In this document: positions 61,461 through 64,000 of the stretch, piece after piece | Layout: each line of letters starts with the position of its first letter | How positions within the stretch are numbered: position 1 is the stretch's first letter | Source of the DNA: an uncultured Pseudomonadales bacterium | GTDB lineage: Bacteria; Pseudomonadota; Gammaproteobacteria; Pseudomonadales; Azotimanducaceae | DNA length: 64,000 bases | Reading direction: 5' to 3' | Assembly: GCA_958296405.1 (NCBI GenBank) | Contig: OY282519.1 | Location: 1,596,132 to 1,660,131, forward strand | Made by a program: the position numbers and the translations under genes | The notes under the pieces: generated by a model | Databases searched by the model: none | What the model was told of the DNA's origin: nothing | What the model saw: the letters and a program-made list of their open reading frames with translations, nothing else

Positions 61461-61733
61461 ATGAACAGAACTCTCATTGCAGCCAGCGCGGTAGGCGCCC
61501 TAGCGTTGCTGGCCATGTCCGGCGGCTGCGCCACCCAAGCGGGGCAAAACGCCACCCACTACTGGGAATCGTTTGAGCCTGTGCCCCAAGCACAGTACAA
61601 CCGCGACAACACCGTCTGCCGCACCGAAGCGGGCCTCCCCGGCCCCGCTGAAACGCTGCAGCCGGAGTTCTCCAGTTTCGACGCCTATGCGAATTGCATG
61701 GTGGGGCGCGGCTACACCTTGCAAACGTATTGA
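61461..61733 (+). CDS. small lipoprotein
   Basis: This 90-residue protein has a hydrophobic signal (A-V-G-A-L-A-L-L-A-M-S-G-G-C) ending in a lipobox-like S-G-G-C near residue 23. The mature part is polar with two further Cys residues (C-R-T near 50 and N-C-M-V-G-R-G-Y near the C-terminus), possibly a disulfide. No family recognised. ATG 61461 follows GAGG at a suitable distance and lies 65 bp below the operator-containing promoter. Likely surface-exposed. Confidence 0.7.
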   Translation: MNRTLIAASAVGALALLAMSGGCATQAGQNATHYWESFEPVPQAQYNRDNTVCRTEAGLPGPAETLQPEFSSFDAYANCMVGRGYTLQTY

Positions 61734-62005
61734 GTCGGGGCCTTTTGGCGCGTAGGGGCGTTGCCCCGCGCGCGCCGGCCCGGCCCCCGGCGCCTTGGTG
61801 CGCCGCTTGACAACAAAGCCTTCCACCGTCGCTTCCTCGGCACCGCCCTTGCGGGTGAACGCCCGCAATCCAACCCCCTAAAGCCGAGTGGTTGACACCT
61901 GCGAAGCGGCATTGCGCCCACGGCGTCGACGCGTTGCCGAGGCGGGCGCGAAACCGCTTCACCGTGTCATCAAACCGTCATGTTTGGGCACTATGGTGCA
62001 GCGCC

Positions 62006-62290
62006 ATGGAGATCAAAGTTGGTTTGTGCGCGGCCATCGCGCTCATTGCGGGAAGCGCCGTGGCCGAAGCGCCACGCCTGTTCACGGGCGCGCATCCTTC
62101 CGCGCTGCCACAAGCACGGCCAGCCAACACCTGCTTCGGCGGCTTGGAGGACGGCAAGCACTTGCTTGAAGAGACAGACCTCTTCGACCTCCGCCAGCAC
62201 ACCACCACCGCAGGCTGCGCGGAAACCGGCGGCCAACCCGGCTGGCTGCCGCGCTTCAACCCGCCGGTGAGGCGTCTCGTCATCGCCTGA
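62006..62290 (+). CDS. small secreted hypothetical protein
   Basis: This 94-residue protein has a signal peptide (K-V-G-L-C-A-A-I-A-L-I-A-G-S-A-V-A) cut after A-V-A. The mature part has two Cys (N-T-C-F-G-G and T-A-G-C-A-E), compatible with a disulfide, and an R-F-N-P-P-V-R-R-L-V-I-A tail. Not recognised. ATG 62006 is preceded by a GC-rich region without a clear ribosome site; the open frame begins earlier at 61892. Confidence 0.5.
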   Translation: MEIKVGLCAAIALIAGSAVAEAPRLFTGAHPSALPQARPANTCFGGLEDGKHLLEETDLFDLRQHTTTAGCAETGGQPGWLPRFNPPVRRLVIA

Positions 62291-62520
62291 TCGCGGCACC
62301 GCCGCGCAACCCCTAACCTCTCTTGACGCCGTTGCGGCGGCTTGGCAACTGTTGCTGGCGGCTAGCGCCGCGCCAGCCGCCCGAATTGTCACAGACTCTT
62401 CACATTCCCTAGCTATCTTGCATCGCGCCTGAGGGGGGAGCACTGGTCGCAGCGGGGTCAGGCGTACACATCTGCCCTCGGCGGCGTCAACTGAACATTG
62501 GCATTGGGGGAACCGTGCAG

Positions 62521-64000
62521 ATGATGAACGTTCGACACTCCGTGTTGGCCGCAGCGGTTGGAGCGCTCGCAGCGCTTGCGGGATGCAGCGGCGGCGATGT
62601 GAAAATCTCCGCGGACAACAATTCCTCGGTGACGGACAACTCCACCACCACGGCGCCCCCCACCAGCAACAACCCGTGCGCGAGCTACACGGATGCCGCT
62701 TCCGACACGCGGTTGGAGGGCAGGTTCGATGGCGCCAACTGCATCTACAGTTCGGCTTTCGTGGGCATCAACAACCCGCTCGGCGTAGACCTCACCATCC
62801 CGTTCATCTCCGGCGTCCATGTGTTCGAGGACACCCTCGTGGTTGGCGAGAACGTGGATGGCAGCGACCCAAGCGAGACCGCGCCGGCCGGCGGCGAGGG
62901 CCCGACGCTCACCATCGCCGCCGGCAACACGCTTGCGTGGACGAACGCCGCGGACTATCTGCTCATCAATCGCGGCTCGCAGATCATCGCCGATGGCTCG
63001 CGGACTGCGCCCATCACGTTCACTGGCTTCACGGATGCCGTCACCGGCACCGCCGGCGCCGAGGATGTGCAGCTATGGGGTGGCGTGGTCATCAACGGCA
63101 ACGGCATCACGAACAAGTGCAGCGCAGCGCAGCGCGAGAACAACGAGTGCCATGTGACGGCGGAGGGCAAGCCCTCGCACTACGGCGGCAACGACAACGA
63201 AGACAGCTCTGGCACGCTGCGCCATGTCGTCGTCAAGCACACCGGCTTCGAGGCCACGCCCGGCGACGAGTTGAACGGCATCTCCTTCAACGCCGTGGGC
63301 GCCGGCACGACGGTGAGCCACATTCAGGCATACAGCACCTTCGACGACGGCATCGAGTTCTTCGGTGGCGCGGTGCGGGTGGACCACTATGTGGCGCTCT
63401 ATGTGAAGGACGACTCCATCGATTACGACCAAGGCTGGACCGGCGGCATCGACCACGCCTTGGTGATTCACTCCCGCGACGACGGCAACCGCTGCATCGA
63501 AGGCGACAGCGTGCTTGGCGACCCGCTGCCGGAACCCATCACCGACGTCACGGTGAACAACCTCACCTGCATCGTTTCCGGTTCCGACGAAGTGCCGGGC
63601 GGCACCGGCACCCACGGCGATTCGGAAGGCATTCTGAATCGGGAGGGCGCCCGCACCCAATTCAAGAACAGCATCATCTATGACGGCTATGCCCGCCGGC
63701 TGCTGTCGCGCAGCGGCAACGAGTGCTTTGAGTTGGACGACGCGGAGACGCTGGAAGCGGCGCAGGCCGGGCAAGCGTCCGTGCAAAGCACCATCATCGC
63801 TTGCCAAGAGGCCACCAAGGACAGCCTGCCGAACGGCGATTCCATCGGCGAGTGGATCACCAACAGCGGCAAATATGCGGCCAACGCGGGCAACGCCATC
63901 ATCACCGAGAGCGCCGGCGCGAACGTGTCCGTCTTGGGCGGCGCCAAGCCTTACTTCACCGCCGCCGCCATCACGGATGCAGCCGGCGAGGCGATCGGCG
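62521..64000 (+). CDS. large lipoprotein, right-handed beta-helix type, cut by window edge
   Basis: The frame is open from ATG 62521 to the end of the window (493 codons seen). The signal sequence ends A-A-L-A-G-C-S-G-G, a lipobox with Cys near residue 22. The linker is rich in N, S and T. The mature part has repeated strands typical of parallel beta-helix surface proteins (T-L-T-I-A-A-G-N-T-L, I-N-R-G-S-Q-I-I-A-D-G-S, D-D-G-I-E-F-F-G-G, D-D-S-I-D-Y-D-Q-G-W-T-G-G-I, V-N-N-L-T-C-I-V). Such proteins often occur beside TonB-dependent receptors. Function unknown; the C-terminus is not in the window. Confidence 0.8.
   Translation, partial: MMNVRHSVLAAAVGALAALAGCSGGDVKISADNNSSVTDNSTTTAPPTSNNPCASYTDAASDTRLEGRFDGANCIYSSAFVGINNPLGVDLTIPFISGVHVFEDTLVVGENVDGSDPSETAPAGGEGPTLTIAAGNTLAWTNAADYLLINRGSQIIADGSRTAPITFTGFTDAVTGTAGAEDVQLWGGVVINGNGITNKCSAAQRENNECHVTAEGKPSHYGGNDNEDSSGTLRHVVVKHTGFEATPGDELNGISFNAVGAGTTVSHIQAYSTFDDGIEFFGGAVRVDHYVALYVKDDSIDYDQGWTGGIDHALVIHSRDDGNRCIEGDSVLGDPLPEPITDVTVNNLTCIVSGSDEVPGGTGTHGDSEGILNREGARTQFKNSIIYDGYARRLLSRSGNECFELDDAETLEAAQAGQASVQSTIIACQEATKDSLPNGDSIGEWITNSGKYAANAGNAIITESAGANVSVLGGAKPYFTAAAITDAAGEAIG

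Noticed and set aside
62583..63683. A second plus-strand frame within the beta-helix lipoprotein gene.
   Set aside because: R/H-rich out-of-frame translation of the real gene at 62521.

Overview
This window is high-GC DNA from a Gram-negative proteobacterium, most likely a marine or host-associated gammaproteobacterium; the taxon is inferred from gene content, not proven. Supporting content includes an RND efflux pump with its adaptor, a TRAP transporter, a three-subunit proton-translocating transhydrogenase, lipoproteins with N-terminal lipoboxes, c-type cytochromes, PQQ beta-propeller proteins and ahcY. GTG and TTG starts are common, and many neighbours overlap by 4 bp. Several genes are preceded by a TACAAT-type -10 box.

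The main discovery is three genes with an in-frame TGA that reads convincingly as selenocysteine. They are a peroxiredoxin-like protein (13472-13960, W-Sec-P-Y-C), a UGSC-family protein (29773-30321, Sec-G-S-C) and a SelW/Rdx-like protein (46595-46822, C-A-V-Sec). In each, homology continues in frame past the TGA. In each, a hairpin with a G-starting apical loop lies about 18-20 nt downstream, as expected for a bacterial SECIS element. Standard gene calling would split or truncate all three. The organism must therefore encode SelA/SelB/SelC/SelD elsewhere.

Layout. 1-576: left-edge NYN-domain protein. 1075-5534: RND pump and membrane-fusion protein. 5614-10103 (minus): MFS permease and pntB-pntAB-pntAA. 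10316-13369: TRAP transporter DctP-DctQ-DctM. 13472-16626: Sec-peroxiredoxin, an LLM-class oxidoreductase and two tandemly duplicated MaoC-like hotdog proteins. 16646-22556: SprT-like protein, dienelactone hydrolase, two GHMP enzymes of the mevalonate pathway, enoyl-CoA hydratase and a class-C beta-lactamase-like hydrolase. 22838-26225: small ORFs, CoA transferase, a GT2-GtrA fusion and a cupin. 26339-28573: accessory patch with a degenerate ImmA/IrrE-like protein and a frameshifted gene. 28687-30321: UGSC selenoprotein operon. 30346-36480: DUF2628, DUF72, DUF6152 and two PQQ beta-propeller proteins, with an 857-bp stretch in which I recognise nothing. 36517-45919: amidohydrolase, MFS, a MoxR-type ATPase, a DUF1538-DUF1538-PII cassette, a second MFS, a coiled-coil membrane protein and a second CoA transferase. 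45972-52948: PPOX-fold protein, SelW-like protein, ahcY, cytochrome c, SDR, LLM oxidoreductase, MATE pump and an Fpg/Nei glycosylase. 53120-54710: probable type II restriction-modification pair. 54722-59522: CinA-like/adenylyltransferase fusion, alpha/beta hydrolase and an octaheme-TPR cytochrome. 59588-64000: broken BlaI-type regulator, PPK2, a small HTH protein, small secreted proteins and a large lipoprotein running off the right edge.

Functional theme: redox chemistry (selenoproteins, LLM/PPOX flavoproteins of the F420 type, transhydrogenase, PQQ and heme proteins) combined with CoA-linked catabolism of carboxylic acids (TRAP uptake, CoA transferases, enoyl-CoA hydratase, MaoC-like proteins).
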